A stretch of DNA of 64,000 nt, from the NCBI GenBank assembly GCA_964593705.1, contig CAZQIV010000011.1, positions 16,387 through 80,386 on the forward strand, given 5' to 3'. Made by a program: the position numbers and the translations under genes. The DNA is from SABY01 sp964593705. GTDB taxonomy: Bacteria; Bacteroidota; Bacteroidia; Bacteroidales; 4484-276. The notes under the pieces are model-generated. The model was not told the origin of the DNA, ran no database searches, and saw nothing but the letters and a program-made list of their open reading frames with translations. Shown here one piece after another: positions 50,724-59,328 of the stretch; position 1 is the first letter of the stretch; every line of letters starts with the position of its first letter.

Positions 50724-52079
50724 TCAATTTTCGTCAAAAGCTATAATTTTTCTTTCTATTATGCCAGCCCTTGTATATGGATTAAAATATACAACATAAA
50801 CCATATTATCAAATACCTTTACAATATCCGGGAAGGTATTTGAATTGGCTAAAATTGCTTCTGATATTGAACCATTTTTAGTGTTTATTTCAGCAATACT
50901 GTATAGCCCGCTTTTTTCAACTAAACTATATATACGCCCGGTTTTTGCATCCTGAATGATGGACTTAAATTTGTCATATTCACATATTGAAATAGTATCG
51001 GTTAAATGCCAGGCCTGATCGAATTTTACGAGTTGATAATTAGCACAATCAAAAAACAGGAGTGTGTCATTTTGTACAAAAACGTGAACTCGAATTGGTT
51101 TTGATTCAATATTTTGATACCAGGAAACCAAATCAAATAAGGCCGGGTCATTATTAGCTAAACGCAAAATATTACCATCCCACATTCCTAATTCAAAAAT
51201 ATTTTGTTTTTCCGGAGTTGTCTGGTAATACCTTTCAATTATTTCCCCGTAGATAGATTGTGCGACCTGAAAAGCTTGCTTGTCAAAAAATGATATTAAA
51301 TGAACAGGCTGTCCATTCTGATTATTTTTATCAACATAGAAATATTCAGCCTTTTTATGGTGATATTGGTCGATGTAGAAGCCGTTTTTACCTTCAATTG
51401 AAGTGGCTAATAATAAAAGATCATGATATTCCAGCAAAAACGGTTTCAATTTGTTTTGGAAATCATTTGTTGAAAATTTATCAACCGAATACAAAACAGA
51501 ATCACTGGCGTTATAAAATATTTGCAGACAATAATCCCGGGATACTAAAATTAAGTTATCAAAACAATCCCTGTGAATTTCCTTATATTTTTCCGGTAAC
51601 TGTTGGTTGCATAAAGAATTACCATTCAGGTCATATACATAAACAAACGTATTGCCACCCTGAGAAACTAATAGGATGATTTCGTTGTTTAAATATTCGA
51701 TATCTAATATTCTTGATCCAGATAATTTAATAAAATAAGAGGTTCCCGAAACTACAAATTCTCCCAAGTGATAATCAATTTCCCGAAGTTTCAAATTTAA
51801 TTTTATGGAGTCGGATTTTGCCTTTGTTAAATCAACGGTTAAAATTGTGTCTTGATATCCAATGCATGAAAAGTGGAGCGTAACATTTTCATTTAATGGG
51901 AAAATTGTAAAAGAATACTCCCCAAATCTATTAGTAGAGGTTCCATATTCAGTTTCATAAATTTGAATGTTAACATCAGGCATAGCATCAACGTTACCCC
52001 ATAAAGTTATTGGATTTTGTGCAACAATATGGATTGAAATAATCAATGCAAATGCAAAAAATAATAGGGTGCGATTCAT
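50724..52079 (-). CDS. Exported beta-propeller protein with carboxypeptidase-like N-domain
   Basis: A 451-residue exported protein from the ATG at 52079. Signal peptide ending in IHIVAQ. Residues 22-115 form a CarboxypepD_reg-like beta sandwich (ITLWGNVDAMPDVNIQIYET, GTSTNRFGEYSFTIFPL, LHFSCIGYQDTILTVDL). The rest has repeated strand motifs such as DIEYLNNEIILLVSQGGN, FVYVYDLNGN and CFDNLILVSRDYCLQIFY, in line with a six-bladed propeller. No sorting domain or lipobox is seen, so it may be periplasmic. Function unknown. The start at 52100 would add a poor N-terminus. Confidence 0.68.
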   Translation of the reverse strand: MNRTLLFFAFALIISIHIVAQNPITLWGNVDAMPDVNIQIYETEYGTSTNRFGEYSFTIFPLNENVTLHFSCIGYQDTILTVDLTKAKSDSIKLNLKLREIDYHLGEFVVSGTSYFIKLSGSRILDIEYLNNEIILLVSQGGNTFVYVYDLNGNSLCNQQLPEKYKEIHRDCFDNLILVSRDYCLQIFYNASDSVLYSVDKFSTNDFQNKLKPFLLEYHDLLLLATSIEGKNGFYIDQYHHKKAEYFYVDKNNQNGQPVHLISFFDKQAFQVAQSIYGEIIERYYQTTPEKQNIFELGMWDGNILRLANNDPALFDLVSWYQNIESKPIRVHVFVQNDTLLFFDCANYQLVKFDQAWHLTDTISICEYDKFKSIIQDAKTGRIYSLVEKSGLYSIAEINTKNGSISEAILANSNTFPDIVKVFDNMVYVVYFNPYTRAGIIERKIIAFDEN

Positions 52080-52200
52080 CAATATCATGTGTTTATACAT
52101 TCTAATTTAGCTTATTAATTGTTAAAAACTTACATTAGCCAATCCACTTAGTGTACATTTGCCGCACTCATCCTACCACAATAGGAAGAAGGAGTTTCGA

Positions 52201-52230
52201 GACCCGATAATCCACGAAGATTACCGGGTC
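52201..52230 (-). terminator. Hairpin after the 141-aa gene, possible terminator
   Basis: GACCCGATAATC (52201-52212) and GATTACCGGGTC (52219-52230) pair over 12 bp, with one G-U pair when read as minus-strand RNA. No clear T-run follows on that strand, so termination is uncertain. Confidence 0.4.
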
Positions 52231-52238
52231 TTGCGGTT

Positions 52239-52664
52239 TTAATGGACTTCATGTAACTTATTTTTCCGTTTTTTCAAGATTTGTTTTTCCCCTCCCGGTT
52301 CATTCAAATAATAGGCAGTGAGCAAATAATAATCTAATTTGCTCCTTTGAGGTTCAAGAATGATAACATACGCTTCCTCCTGATCGTAAATATATGTTCT
52401 GATCACATTGCCTCGTCCTTTAATCCTGTCTTCGTAACTAAAAATGTCAATATTTGTAGTTTTTTGTTTTTCAATATGGTGTTTAATCCAATGTAAACGT
52501 TCCGATCTTTTTATTTCAAAAACTCTTGCCCCGGTGATCTTTCCTTTTGCATCTTTTTCTTCTATTGTCGTAAGATGGTTTAGGAGTGTTTCCATAGGAA
52601 TTTGCCCGTCATTTTGTAAATGAGTGCTTTCATCGCAATAAAAGTTAAATGTTTTGTTGATCAT
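52239..52664 (-). CDS. Hypothetical protein, DUF3800-like start and nuclease-like tail
   Basis: A 141-residue protein. The first 20 residues (FNFYCDESTHLQNDGQ) look like the opening strand of DUF3800, but the rest does not continue that family. Residues 45-140 (RVFEIKRSERLHWIKHHI, IFSYEDRIKGRGNVIRTYIYD, YVIILEPQRSKLDYYLLTAYYL) resemble the small BECR-fold (barnase/EndoU/colicin/RelE-like) domains found in phage and toxin contexts. So it may be a chimera of two genes or a small nuclease with an odd N-terminus. No confident function. Confidence 0.45.
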   Translation of the reverse strand: MINKTFNFYCDESTHLQNDGQIPMETLLNHLTTIEEKDAKGKITGARVFEIKRSERLHWIKHHIEKQKTTNIDIFSYEDRIKGRGNVIRTYIYDQEEAYVIILEPQRSKLDYYLLTAYYLNEPGGEKQILKKRKNKLHEVH

Positions 52665-52791
52665 AATCTTTTGCTATAGGTATTTCCTAAGTTTATTACC
52701 CGCCAAATATAGAAACTATTTCGCTTGGGGTGGGTTGTTGGCTACACCGAATATGGAATGGGCAGAATAAAATAAAAAAAAGCGAGCACAA

Positions 52792-52998
52792 AAATTTAGT
52801 CATATTGCTAATTACCACCGCAATATCTATGTCGCTATCGTCTTTGTCTGTTCGTTTAGCACAAGAGCCGAATAAATATGCCTTCCTTGCATTTAAGTTG
52901 AAGGTAGTAATTTCATCAAGCCACTTTTCAAACCCTTCGCTTAATTCAAGGTTAATTAATCTTGCTAAACGAAGTAAATCTTGTGAGAAAATTACATT
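52792..52998 (-). pseudogene. Nucleotidyltransferase (MNT-like) remnant
   Basis: On the minus strand a frame without start codon encodes DLLRLARLINLELSEGFEKW, then ARKAYLFGSCAKRTDKDDSDI with DIDIAVVIS, the GSxxxR...SDxD signature of minimal nucleotidyltransferases. After AVVISNMTKF the sequence becomes unrelated. No partner HEPN gene is visible. Together with non-coding sequence it fills the 52665-53170 gap; 53000-53170 shows nothing else. Confidence 0.65.
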
Positions 52999-53170
52999 TC
53001 AAAGGTAGGGAATTTTTGGCTAATATCTTCCATATCCTAATCATAAGTTAAGCACACCACAGTTACGTATGCAAAATTCATTTTTCAAGGTTATCCATAT
53101 TCGTCAGGTGGATTTGCAAGTTTACCAGGTTCTTTTTCGGAAACACGTGTATGACTTTTTGTGTTGATAT

Positions 53171-53782
53171 TTAATTAATTAAGACAGTAAAATCAAATAT
53201 ATAGTGTTTCAAACATGGCAAATTTGAATGAATAGACTCATAACAACTATTGTGAAGCTTACAATCTTTCTTGCTCAAAAGTTCTTTTCTCCTATTATCT
53301 TTCACCAATAAAGAATTAATTCCTTTCACAGTTAACTTTACATCACCATCCAATAAATATCCAATCAAACATCCGTTCTCATATTTTTTGGAATTAAAAT
53401 TATCAATCCCGGTATCAATATATCTTCGTTTCAAAGAAGAACTTTTTTGTTCCAGGTTCTTTGCTTCAAAGAAGTATTGATATTCCAGTCTGGATTTAAT
53501 GGTTACGAACCTCAAGTCTATTCGGGGATATTTTGCTGCAAAACCTTTCTTTTTGGCGATGGGTTTCTTTGGAAGGTGATGCTCAACATTACTAATAATC
53601 GACCAGTTTAATCTTAATTGGTTTGAATGAATGTATTCATGCAGTTGTGCTGTTATATCATTTTCATCCCAATCGAGAGATATTGATTTATCTTGTATCG
53701 CATTTTTATATGCTGAAACTAATAGCTTTAGGCATCGAATTTTAAATGCATCTCTAAATGCGCTCTTAACATTACTTGCCAT
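53171..53782 (-). CDS. Candidate restriction endonuclease of the R-M system
   Basis: A 203-residue protein encoded 2 nt after the methyltransferase gene. I do not recognise a named family, but it has a PD-(D/E)xK-like signature: PRIDLRF (Asp89), then after a turn YQYFFEAKNL (Glu106 and Lys108). That is the usual D-x(16)-ExK spacing of nuclease cores. A helical N-terminal part (AFRDAFKIRCLKLLVSAYKN) and a basic middle (KKPIAKKKG) precede it; the C-terminus has several cysteines. Context (regulator, methyltransferase, this gene in one operon) supports a restriction role. The call rests on motif and position only. Confidence 0.6.
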   Translation of the reverse strand: MASNVKSAFRDAFKIRCLKLLVSAYKNAIQDKSISLDWDENDITAQLHEYIHSNQLRLNWSIISNVEHHLPKKPIAKKKGFAAKYPRIDLRFVTIKSRLEYQYFFEAKNLEQKSSSLKRRYIDTGIDNFNSKKYENGCLIGYLLDGDVKLTVKGINSLLVKDNRRKELLSKKDCKLHNSCYESIHSNLPCLKHYIFDFTVLIN

Positions 53783-53784
53783 AA

Positions 53785-56700
53785 TTAATCCTCATTTAAA
53801 ATTTCAAGAATTAATCCTGAGGCATCTTCCAGTGCCATTGATTTAGTCCAAAATCGCCTTTGGTTAGGGCGTACAACATAATATACATCATCACTAACCT
53901 TATAATTTAATTTCTTTCTGAAATAGATATTGGCTGCTTTTTCCTCCCATAACAGCCTATCCAATTTTTTCAATTCCTTATTTATATCTTCTTTTGATTT
54001 TGACAAATTCTTTCTTACATCTTCAAATGAAATCTTAATCGCCATTAAAGGAGAGAATGTATTAATATCAAAAATTGTAGCATTGGCAAATAAATCCTGG
54101 TCATCTAAAAAATCATTTAACTCATTGCAGAACACAAAGGCATAATCTTGAATATCAATAACAGGAAGCAGTGCTTTAGATTTTTTATTTTTATGAAATA
54201 AATCAATCGTGCTTTCAATTGCATCATTAATTAAGATTGCTTCTTTAGCACTTATTCCTAAGCTTTCATTTATTATTAATTCAATTGTTTCATTAAAATA
54301 GTTATCAACAAGAACATTGTTCGACAAAGAATTGTCACTATTATTGTCTAATATTTTTTTAACTTCCTTAGCAATGGTAGTTATTTGTTTAGCATCCAAT
54401 TTCATTGGTATTGAAAGATATTCTTTCTTCATTATTTGTTCTCTTTCAACACCGTAAGATGAAATCGTCATAAAAAGGAAGTAACTGCTTAACTTGGAGT
54501 TTAAATATGCCAATAATACATTTAATAATTTCTCATTTTCTGAATTAGTGTAAAAACCATAAACACCATCCCTAAATGCACAGTTAAATTCTAATAATGA
54601 AGCACACACTCCATTGTTTTCTAGTCCTTTCTTTACAACTATATGTGGTGCATTATAAGCATTCATATCTCCAAATCTGCGAAAAGATGTTAGCTTATTT
54701 ATTTGGGAGATTTGTTCAACTTTATAAAAAGCTTTATAAAAATCAATCGCTTTTTTAGTTTTAATAGAATCCCCGATCGTTCCCAGGTTTTCCTTAGGAG
54801 TATAGTATCTATTTATGTTTTCGGCATCAATATAAGATAAACTGCTCAATACTTCTGAATTCCACGGTTTATCTTTAGCTTGAGTTAACAATTGGAAACC
54901 AACTCCAGATTTTATTTGATTATTACTTATGAAGGAACTAATTGTAGCCTCAACTTTTTCATTTAACCTATTAATTAAATGGTAATCACCCATTCCTCCC
55001 CACATGGCAATCTTCCAAATTTTAGTCTCTGAATTTTGACATTCTTCTCTGGGAAGGAATTTCACATCGGTACTATCAATGGAAACTCCTTCCAGAACAT
55101 TACTTTTAACGTATGTTTTTGGGGCATAATAAACAATTCTGTCAGAAGAATTTTGAGGAATGTCCTTTTTATAAAAAACAATACTTATTGGACCAACAGC
55201 TGAGCCAAATAGTTGTCCTCCGAAACTTTTGGGTACTTTTCTGAGAATAGAAAAATTATATACTTTTTCCACATAAGTCTCATTGAACAACCATTCTCTA
55301 AATTTTTTATATGTCGAACCGGTATTAGTCAATACCTTCGTGTTAAAAATGAGCGCAATTTCACCCTTAGGCGAAAAATTAATTGCTTTGTGGAGAAATG
55401 GTAAAACCATTTCTTTGGCAAAACCATTCTTGTCGCAATAGTTTCTTATTGATGGCAACAAGTTTTTTGTTCCAAATGGAGGGTTTCCAACAACCAGATC
55501 AAACTCTATTTTTTCTATCTCCGTATTATCTTCAATAGTATCTCTACAAAACAGGTTGTTCCCTTGTACTTTTAAGGAGTCATCATTTGGATTATTGATA
55601 AGAAAGGGCAACTTGTTATCTTCTTCCTGCCATATAGTTTTTGGGTTCAAATTGTCAACCAAGGCTAAATAAAGACTGAATGCAGCTACTTTAATTGCTT
55701 GTGCTTGTAATTCAATTCCGAAAATATTGTTAGTCAATAATGCTTTTAGTTCATCAAAATCAGTAAGTTTTTTGTTGAATTTATTCTCATGACGTTTAAC
55801 CAATCTCTTGAAACTCTCAACGAGAAAAATACCTGAACCACATGCCGGATCTATTATTTTTACATTGTAGCTATCTTCATTATTATTTACCGGAAGCTTT
55901 TCATTTAGGATTAATTCAACCAATGATGGTGGTGTATAATAAGTACCTGTTTGTTGTTTCTTTTGCGGGTCTATTCTTGCAAGAAAATTCTCATAAATCT
56001 CACTTAATAATTCAATTTGAATGATTTTAAAATCAAATAACCTCCAGTCAGCAAATAGTTTAACTTGTTTGCTGCCATCGTTTCCACTTATAAAACATTC
56101 TTTGATTAAGCCAAGTTGTTTTAAGTTTAAACGAACCTCATTATCGTTAAGTGCAAATAAACTTCCATTGAATCGTTCAGCTAACTTTTTGTAAAGAGCA
56201 TAAGTTGAATCAACATCTTCTAAAACATTGAAATAAGAGCTTGCTTTTGACTTGAATTGAGAATAAAATTTTTCATCTGTCGCCTCCCTATCCTCCAAAT
56301 ACAAGAGGAACAAAGAACGCATAATGATTTTATGAATCAAACCAATACTCAAGCCTTGATATTGCAATTCGTTCGCTGTATTAAACAAACTATCAACCAA
56401 GAATTTATCGACCCTGCGTTGCAAATTAATTTTATTCCGTATTGTTGCTGCCTCTTCTAATGTCCAAATAATACCAGTATCAATGGCAATTGAAGAAAAT
56501 ACTTTGATTAAGTTAGTTAATGCTTCTTTATCTGACAGGGTAGCTCTTTGTATTTCAAGTTTCTGAAGTTCTTTTTCATAATCAGTTTCCTCGTACTTTA
56601 TGGCAAACGGTTTTTCAGCACAATTATAGATGCGTATTTCTGTTTCATTATGTACGTATAAAAACAGAACCTTTCTATAATTCCATATTTTACGCTGAAC

Positions 56701-56937
56701 TTCTGCTATTTGCTCTAGTGTATTAGCATCAAAAGAAACTACCTGTTTTAGAAAGACTGCCGGATAACTATTGTTCTCATCATCACAGAAATAGATTTTA
56801 TCTATTCCAAACTCTTTAACCAAATCTATTGTATAAGCTTGGCTATCAGTTGGAGTGTCTGAATTAACACTAACAGCTCTCTCAAATCCTATCTGTTGTA
56901 AGATTGTTGAAGTTGCCATATTATTGTTTTCTTTCAA
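53785..56937 (-). CDS. N6-adenine DNA methyltransferase (type II, Eco57I-like)
   Basis: A 1050-residue protein. Residues 1 to about 330 are an N-terminal helical and strand region; the SAM-binding motif I, IDPACGSGIFLVESFKRL, is near residue 362, and the catalytic motif IV NPPFG is near residue 485, in the order of gamma-class N6-adenine methylases. The C-terminal 400 residues form the target-recognition region (KSGVGFQLLTQAKDKPW, YLNSKLSSYFLFM). Size and layout resemble type IIG/Eco57I-like enzymes, but a nuclease motif is not evident at the N-terminus; a separate nuclease gene follows. The start overlaps the end of the controller gene (ATG 56937, or 56919 just after its stop). Confidence 0.87.
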   Translation of the reverse strand: MKENNNMATSTILQQIGFERAVSVNSDTPTDSQAYTIDLVKEFGIDKIYFCDDENNSYPAVFLKQVVSFDANTLEQIAEVQRKIWNYRKVLFLYVHNETEIRIYNCAEKPFAIKYEETDYEKELQKLEIQRATLSDKEALTNLIKVFSSIAIDTGIIWTLEEAATIRNKINLQRRVDKFLVDSLFNTANELQYQGLSIGLIHKIIMRSLFLLYLEDREATDEKFYSQFKSKASSYFNVLEDVDSTYALYKKLAERFNGSLFALNDNEVRLNLKQLGLIKECFISGNDGSKQVKLFADWRLFDFKIIQIELLSEIYENFLARIDPQKKQQTGTYYTPPSLVELILNEKLPVNNNEDSYNVKIIDPACGSGIFLVESFKRLVKRHENKFNKKLTDFDELKALLTNNIFGIELQAQAIKVAAFSLYLALVDNLNPKTIWQEEDNKLPFLINNPNDDSLKVQGNNLFCRDTIEDNTEIEKIEFDLVVGNPPFGTKNLLPSIRNYCDKNGFAKEMVLPFLHKAINFSPKGEIALIFNTKVLTNTGSTYKKFREWLFNETYVEKVYNFSILRKVPKSFGGQLFGSAVGPISIVFYKKDIPQNSSDRIVYYAPKTYVKSNVLEGVSIDSTDVKFLPREECQNSETKIWKIAMWGGMGDYHLINRLNEKVEATISSFISNNQIKSGVGFQLLTQAKDKPWNSEVLSSLSYIDAENINRYYTPKENLGTIGDSIKTKKAIDFYKAFYKVEQISQINKLTSFRRFGDMNAYNAPHIVVKKGLENNGVCASLLEFNCAFRDGVYGFYTNSENEKLLNVLLAYLNSKLSSYFLFMTISSYGVEREQIMKKEYLSIPMKLDAKQITTIAKEVKKILDNNSDNSLSNNVLVDNYFNETIELIINESLGISAKEAILINDAIESTIDLFHKNKKSKALLPVIDIQDYAFVFCNELNDFLDDQDLFANATIFDINTFSPLMAIKISFEDVRKNLSKSKEDINKELKKLDRLLWEEKAANIYFRKKLNYKVSDDVYYVVRPNQRRFWTKSMALEDASGLILEILNED

Positions 56938-57115
56938 TTAATAATTCCCTTACTTCTACATCCAAAATTTCTGCAATTTTGTATAAGTCTTCTAAACTTG
57001 GCTGCCTTCTATTTTGAGCATAAGAATTAACCATATTGTAACTCTTTTCCATTTGTTTAGCCAACCATTTTTGTTTTATTCCTCTGGTTTCTAACACCTC
57101 TTTAATTCGGTTCAT
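56921..57115 (-). CDS. XRE-family controller protein of the R-M system
   Basis: A 64-residue helix-turn-helix protein: KEVLETRGIKQKWLAKQME forms helices 1-2, YNMVNSYAQNRRQPSLEDL the recognition helix region and YKIAEILDVEVRELL the last helices. It is the size of restriction C-proteins, which time expression of methylase and nuclease. It is first in the operon with the methyltransferase (overlapping or 2 nt apart). Several inverted repeats upstream (57141-57201) could be its operators. Confidence 0.85.
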   Translation of the reverse strand: MNRIKEVLETRGIKQKWLAKQMEKSYNMVNSYAQNRRQPSLEDLYKIAEILDVEVRELLIERKQ

Positions 57116-57185
57116 TTCAATACCTCCGTTTAAGTTTACTAAAATACACTATATTTTAATATCTCACGAAATGAGTATTTAAATT

Positions 57186-57201
57186 ATCACTAAATTGTGA
57201 T
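57186..57201. promoter_or_regulatory. Operator-like inverted repeat upstream of the controller gene
   Basis: ATCAC-TAAATT-GTGAT is a perfect 5-bp inverted repeat 71 nt before the controller start; a second, AAAATA-CACTA-TATTTT, lies near 57144-57160. Such paired palindromes are usual binding sites of XRE C-proteins. Confidence 0.4.
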
Positions 57202-57213
57202 TGATAGATTTTA

Positions 57214-57309
57214 CTCTTTTGGTTTTTCAGGGTTGGAATTTTGCGATGGCAAAAACCAAATGTGTGAAATGTGTGATAGGATTTTCAGCTTGTGGGTAAC
57301 GGTCGAGGC
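57214..57309 (-). repeat. Structured cassette-like spacer, site B
   Basis: It shares with site A the identical 16-base block at 57214-57229, the GGTTTTT/AAAAACC arms (57221-57227 and 57251-57257) and, on the minus strand, CGACCGTTA. The outer GTTGGGC of site A is here only a weak GTGTGGG at about 57321. It lies between the broken membrane-protein gene and the R-M operon. Confidence 0.5.
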
Positions 57310-57332
57310 TATGAGCAGTGTGGGATTTTAAA

Positions 57333-57632
57333 TCATATCTTTTTATAGCTCACTATAATTTTAAATCCTTTCTTTAATTCTATTTCATTCTGTCTGTGAT
57401 ATTTTGAGTAGAAAAAAAATGAAAGAATAGTAATAATTATTGCAAAACCATAAATAATATAGGGTAAATAGCCAATTTGTGATAATGGGTAGTGTAGCCA
57501 TGGAAATAAAGATTCAGAATTACGATGTTGTATTTTCGCAATGAGATTTGCTATTGGAACAATTGCCAGGTAAAAAAGAAAAACAATGCCTAAATATCCA
57601 AGGACAACCTAAACCCTTTGTTTTATTTTCAT
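57333..57632 (-). pseudogene. Small membrane protein interrupted by an in-frame TAG
   Basis: From the ATG at 57632 the frame reads seven codons, then TAG at 57609-57611, then 91 sense codons to a TGA at 57333-57335. The text after the stop is clearly coding: VVLGYLGIVFLFYLAIVPIA (helix 1), YLPYIIYGFAIIITILSFFF (helix 2) and a basic tail. The stop stands where a tryptophan (TGG) would be natural before VVLG. No other ATG restores translation. Family unknown. Confidence 0.55.
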
Positions 57633-57658
57633 CTTTTAATTTATTTATTATTTTAACC

Positions 57659-57814
57659 TGATTAATTCACACATTCGTCGAATTTGTGAATTAATCACCG
57701 AAGGCCGAAAATATTTATTTTAAATATTTTCGGGGGTTAATCCTCGAATTTCCTTTGGAAATTCGGCTCTGTCGGCTAAAAATCCGACAGAGTGAAAAAT
57801 TCATGAATTTTTCA
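57659..57814. repeat. Chain of five successive hairpins/palindromes
   Basis: In 156 bp there are five inverted repeats in a row: 57659-57671/57685-57697 (13 bp), 57705-57717/57721-57733 (13 bp, loop TTT), 57745-57753/57757-57765 (9 bp, loop TTT), 57767-57775/57784-57792 (9 bp) and a perfect 22-bp palindrome at 57793-57814. It ends 25 nt before GTTGGGC (57839-57845), which is 5 nt from the stop of the next gene. Confidence 0.85.
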
Positions 57815-57850
57815 GATTAAAAATGTCCGCTAACTTTTGTTGGGCGTTCT

Positions 57851-59185
57851 TTATTTCTTTTTCAATGTATAATTATCACTAATTTTTACCAATTTCCAAT
57901 CTTCGTTCAGTTCAAGTTTCCAACCATTTCCCTTTATTATAGTGTCAGTTATTTCAGTGGGTTCAGAAACGACAACCTTTTTCCACATTTTCCCTACCAA
58001 TGCGTCCTCTGCTGTTAAAGAACCCCATTTGTCAGTAATTCTAATATTTTTATAAACTGTTCCTATATCTTTGAACGGGATTAAATCGCCAGGACTAAAA
58101 CTAATATTCATACTTACTATTGGGATTGTTAAGATAGGATTAATTTGAAATTTTGCTTCAAGTTTTGAGAATAATTCTTTTTGTTTTTCTTCTCTTTCAG
58201 TTTCAAAGTTGTTAATGCCTTGATAATTATATTCATTTTTTATCTCATTAATAGTTTCTTCCAAATTGTCAGAACCTGTTACATTGAATTGTGTTGCAAC
58301 ATATTTAGTCAGATCAGTTTTATTGCTAATTTCCTTATTCCAATTTCCATTTTTTTGTTTTATAAAATAACCATAGATGGGTGTGGTTCTGTAAGCAAAC
58401 GATCTCACGAAAGTTGTGTTTGTGTATAATGTGTCAATCTCCTGAATGTAATGTTCTTTTAATTCTTTGTCATTCCAATTACTTAAAATCGTTCCTGTAT
58501 ATTCAGCGATACCTTCATTGAGTTCCAATGAGTTTTCATTTTCCTTTGCTCCAGGAAATAGTTGATGTCTGTACAATCTGAAGATTACAGCATTTTGTAA
58601 ATGTTTTGTTTGGCTATTATTTTCATCTGCCCTTAATGCCTCTTTCAATGCTTCCAGTTCAAGTTTCAGAAAAATCCTGCCATTTAATGTATTCAAATGA
58701 TTACAGGGTTTTTGCTGCAAGTTTTCAAACCCAATTTTTGATTGAATCCTGTGAAATAGTTCGTGGGTAAAAATGCTTAATTGCTCATTATGATTTTTTG
58801 GTAATGGCAAGGTTACCATAGTCCAAAGCTTCCCATTCCAATTAATTGTTGTTTCAGCAACAAGCATTTCTTTTGGCAGAGTTCCTGTAAATACTTTTCC
58901 GTTTTTAATTAAAACATTGTTACTATCAGGTTCGTTCGCGATTAACAATTGATTTTTTTCATCTACTAATAAAATTGGCCCATAAAGTTGGTGGTTCCAT
59001 AGTTCACCATTTTCTTTAGTTAAATGCGCTTTCAAATCTGAAAATACATTCTCATATTTTCGTATTTCACTATTACTAATTTCAACTTTGCCATTATTTT
59101 CTGTTTGTTTTGGGTCAACATTAGGATTACAACTCAAAAAGGAAATTGCAATAATTAAGAAGATACTTCTTTGAATATTTTTCAT
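57851..59185 (-). CDS. Lipoprotein with a zinc-metalloprotease-like HExxH motif
   Basis: A 444-residue predicted lipoprotein: the signal sequence ends in ISFLSC, a lipobox. Near residue 140 is LSIFTHELFHRIQSKIGF, an HExxH motif with a following glutamine-containing helix, and LELNEGIAEYTGTIL about 80 residues later contains NEGIAEY, a likely third zinc ligand (the Glu). This spacing suits gluzincin-type peptidases. The C-terminal 130 residues hold a beta-rich domain (KDIGTVYKNIRITDKWGSL, KMWKKVVVSEPTEI). I do not know the family name. It stands alone between structured spacers, in the accessory region. Confidence 0.65.
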   Translation of the reverse strand: MKNIQRSIFLIIAISFLSCNPNVDPKQTENNGKVEISNSEIRKYENVFSDLKAHLTKENGELWNHQLYGPILLVDEKNQLLIANEPDSNNVLIKNGKVFTGTLPKEMLVAETTINWNGKLWTMVTLPLPKNHNEQLSIFTHELFHRIQSKIGFENLQQKPCNHLNTLNGRIFLKLELEALKEALRADENNSQTKHLQNAVIFRLYRHQLFPGAKENENSLELNEGIAEYTGTILSNWNDKELKEHYIQEIDTLYTNTTFVRSFAYRTTPIYGYFIKQKNGNWNKEISNKTDLTKYVATQFNVTGSDNLEETINEIKNEYNYQGINNFETEREEKQKELFSKLEAKFQINPILTIPIVSMNISFSPGDLIPFKDIGTVYKNIRITDKWGSLTAEDALVGKMWKKVVVSEPTEITDTIIKGNGWKLELNEDWKLVKISDNYTLKKK

Positions 59186-59328
59186 TTTGCACCTGGTTTT
59201 TATTCGATAATGACACTCAACGGTTTGCCAATTTATGCAGGCTGGCGTATTATAACACTTTCTTTTACTAGTTATAAAGAATTTATTTTATGGTATTATT
59301 TTCATTTTACAAATTTCTGCCCGCTTGA

